Assembly (NCBI RefSeq): GCF_017115045.1
Contig: NZ_JABXKK010000092.1
Location: 62,001 to 126,000, forward strand
DNA length: 64,000 bases
From: Nostoc sp. NMS8
Lineage (GTDB): Bacteria > Cyanobacteriota > Cyanobacteriia > Cyanobacteriales > Nostocaceae
Direction of reading: 5' to 3'
Both the position numbers and the translations under genes were made by a program. Shown one piece after another: positions 63,235 through 64,000 of the stretch (position 1 is its first letter; the number at the start of each line of letters is the position of its first letter). Below the pieces are notes generated by a model. The model had not been told where the DNA came from and did no database searches. It saw only the letters and a program-made list of their open reading frames with translations.

Positions 63235-64000
63235 TCAAGTATGCTCTCCACGACGGTGGTTAGCAGCTTGTAATAACAGAGATTCGGCAAAAGCGATCGC
63301 ATCACTTGCAGATTTACCACCAGCTAATTGTGCTAGTTCTTCTCGGCGAGTGGTTAAGTTATCCAAAGTAGTAACTCTGACAACGGTACGCTGTTCATCA
63401 GCATTGACATTGTTAGCTTTTTTACCCTTGCCTTGATTAATAGTTTGCTTATCTACGCGGAAATGCCGATCCGCCATTGCCGCAACTAAAGGTTGGTGAG
63501 TAACACATAATACTTGGTTGCGCTGGCTTAGTTGGTGTAATTTTTCCGCGATCGCTTGGGCTACCCTTCCCGAAACCCCAACATCAATTTCATCAAAAAC
63601 CATTGTTCCAGCCGCATCAACCTGAGAAAAACAAGCTTTCAGCGCCAATAAAAAGCGACTCATTTCCCCGCCAGAGGCAATTTCCGTTAACGGTTGCAGT
63701 GGTTCTCCAGGGTTGGAACTAAATGTAAAAGTAATTTTATCTGCTCCCATCGCAGTTGGCGCAGCTGGTAATATTTCAACCAGAAACTTCACTTTTTCCA
63801 TCGCTAGGGGTTTTAGTTCAGCTATCAAACGCGATTCTAAATTAGCAGCCGCCTTACTCCGTAATTGAGTTAAGTGATTACTTGCTTGGGTGAGTTTTTC
63901 AAAGCACGCCTTTTCTTGCTGTTCCAAGTTTTCGATAGATTGTTCGCTGTCGTTAAGTTGGGCTAATTCTCCTTGGATACGTTGGTAATATGCGATCGCT
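63235..64000 (-). CDS. recN: DNA repair protein RecN, C-terminal part (cut by window edge)
   Basis: SMC-like ATPase of double-strand break repair. Only the last 255 codons are in the window; the frame runs unbroken to the right edge, so the gene is partial by truncation of the view. Seen are the end of the coiled coil, FSSNPGEPLQPLTEIASGGE (signature motif region with SGGEMSR), Walker B TMVFDEIDVGVSG, and VLCVTHQPLVAAMADRHF with the His switch. An insert of Lys/Gly/Asn (about KGKKANNVNADEQ) is typical of cyanobacterial variants. Confidence 0.93.
   Translation of the reverse strand, partial: AIAYYQRIQGELAQLNDSEQSIENLEQQEKACFEKLTQASNHLTQLRSKAAANLESRLIAELKPLAMEKVKFLVEILPAAPTAMGADKITFTFSSNPGEPLQPLTEIASGGEMSRFLLALKACFSQVDAAGTMVFDEIDVGVSGRVAQAIAEKLHQLSQRNQVLCVTHQPLVAAMADRHFRVDKQTINQGKGKKANNVNADEQRTVVRVTTLDNLTTRREELAQLAGGKSASDAIAFAESLLLQAANHRRGEHT

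Overview
The window looks like chromosome of a filamentous, heterocyst-forming cyanobacterium of the Nostoc/Anabaena group. The evidence is gene content and style: a PatA heterocyst-patterning regulator, a CyaB1-type adenylate cyclase with GAF domains, a plant-type ferredoxin, a BvdR-type biliverdin reductase, a mycosporine-like amino acid (MAA) cluster, very frequent GCGATCGC (HIP1-type) octamers, and a dense population of small palindromic, heptameric and G-rich repeats between (and sometimes inside) genes. No rRNA, tRNA, CRISPR array, prophage or complete insertion sequence was recognised.

Layout. 0.3-2.9 kb: cAMP signalling (cyaB1). 3.1-9.4 kb, minus strand: a MAA sunscreen operon in the order mysA-mysB-[MITE]-mysD-mysC-[mysC relic]-mysC, unusual in carrying two full ATP-grasp mysC paralogues plus a fragment of a third copy. 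9.4-13.1 kb: repeat-rich, almost gene-free DNA with one small membrane protein. 13.2-16.2 kb: patA, a decayed receiver-domain relic and a decayed AAA-like ATPase gene. 16.5-20.3 kb: a two-TM channel-like protein with two TrkA-N domains, peptide deformylase, and an HtrA/Deg protease. 20.5-26.8 kb: dnaA, a strong oriC candidate with six DnaA boxes, and two tandem histidine kinases that share a translated intergenic repeat inside their dimerisation domain. 26.9-34.7 kb: Uma2-type nuclease, ligA, a secreted five-repeat protein, a glycerophosphodiesterase, a methyltransferase and a heme-oxygenase-like iron protein. 35-37.5 kb: ftsI with a FtsL-like partner. 38-46 kb: small exported proteins, glgB, small membrane proteins, a DUF1350 hydrolase, and an RsbU/RsbV-type phosphatase and STAS pair. 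47-51.2 kb: oxidative-stress genes (HTH-GrpE fusion, Dps, sulfiredoxin), a SpoIID-domain protein and a ferredoxin. 51.8-57.9 kb: bvdR-map, a second Uma2, a pentapeptide-repeat membrane protein, a 21-bp minisatellite and a DUF3370 protein. 58.3-61.7 kb: complete efeUOB iron-uptake operon. 61.7-64 kb: ATPase relic, VOC-like protein and the C-terminal part of recN cut by the window edge.

The most interesting points are the tandem mysC arrangement with its relic (a possible route to an unusual MAA product), the oriC candidate placed between dnaA and a histidine kinase rather than dnaN, the kinase pair whose dimerisation loop is made of a repeat that is otherwise intergenic, at least three families of small elements with terminal inverted repeats, and an XRE-GrpE-like fusion next to dps and srx. 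Functional calls rest on motif reading and remembered family features; no database search was run.
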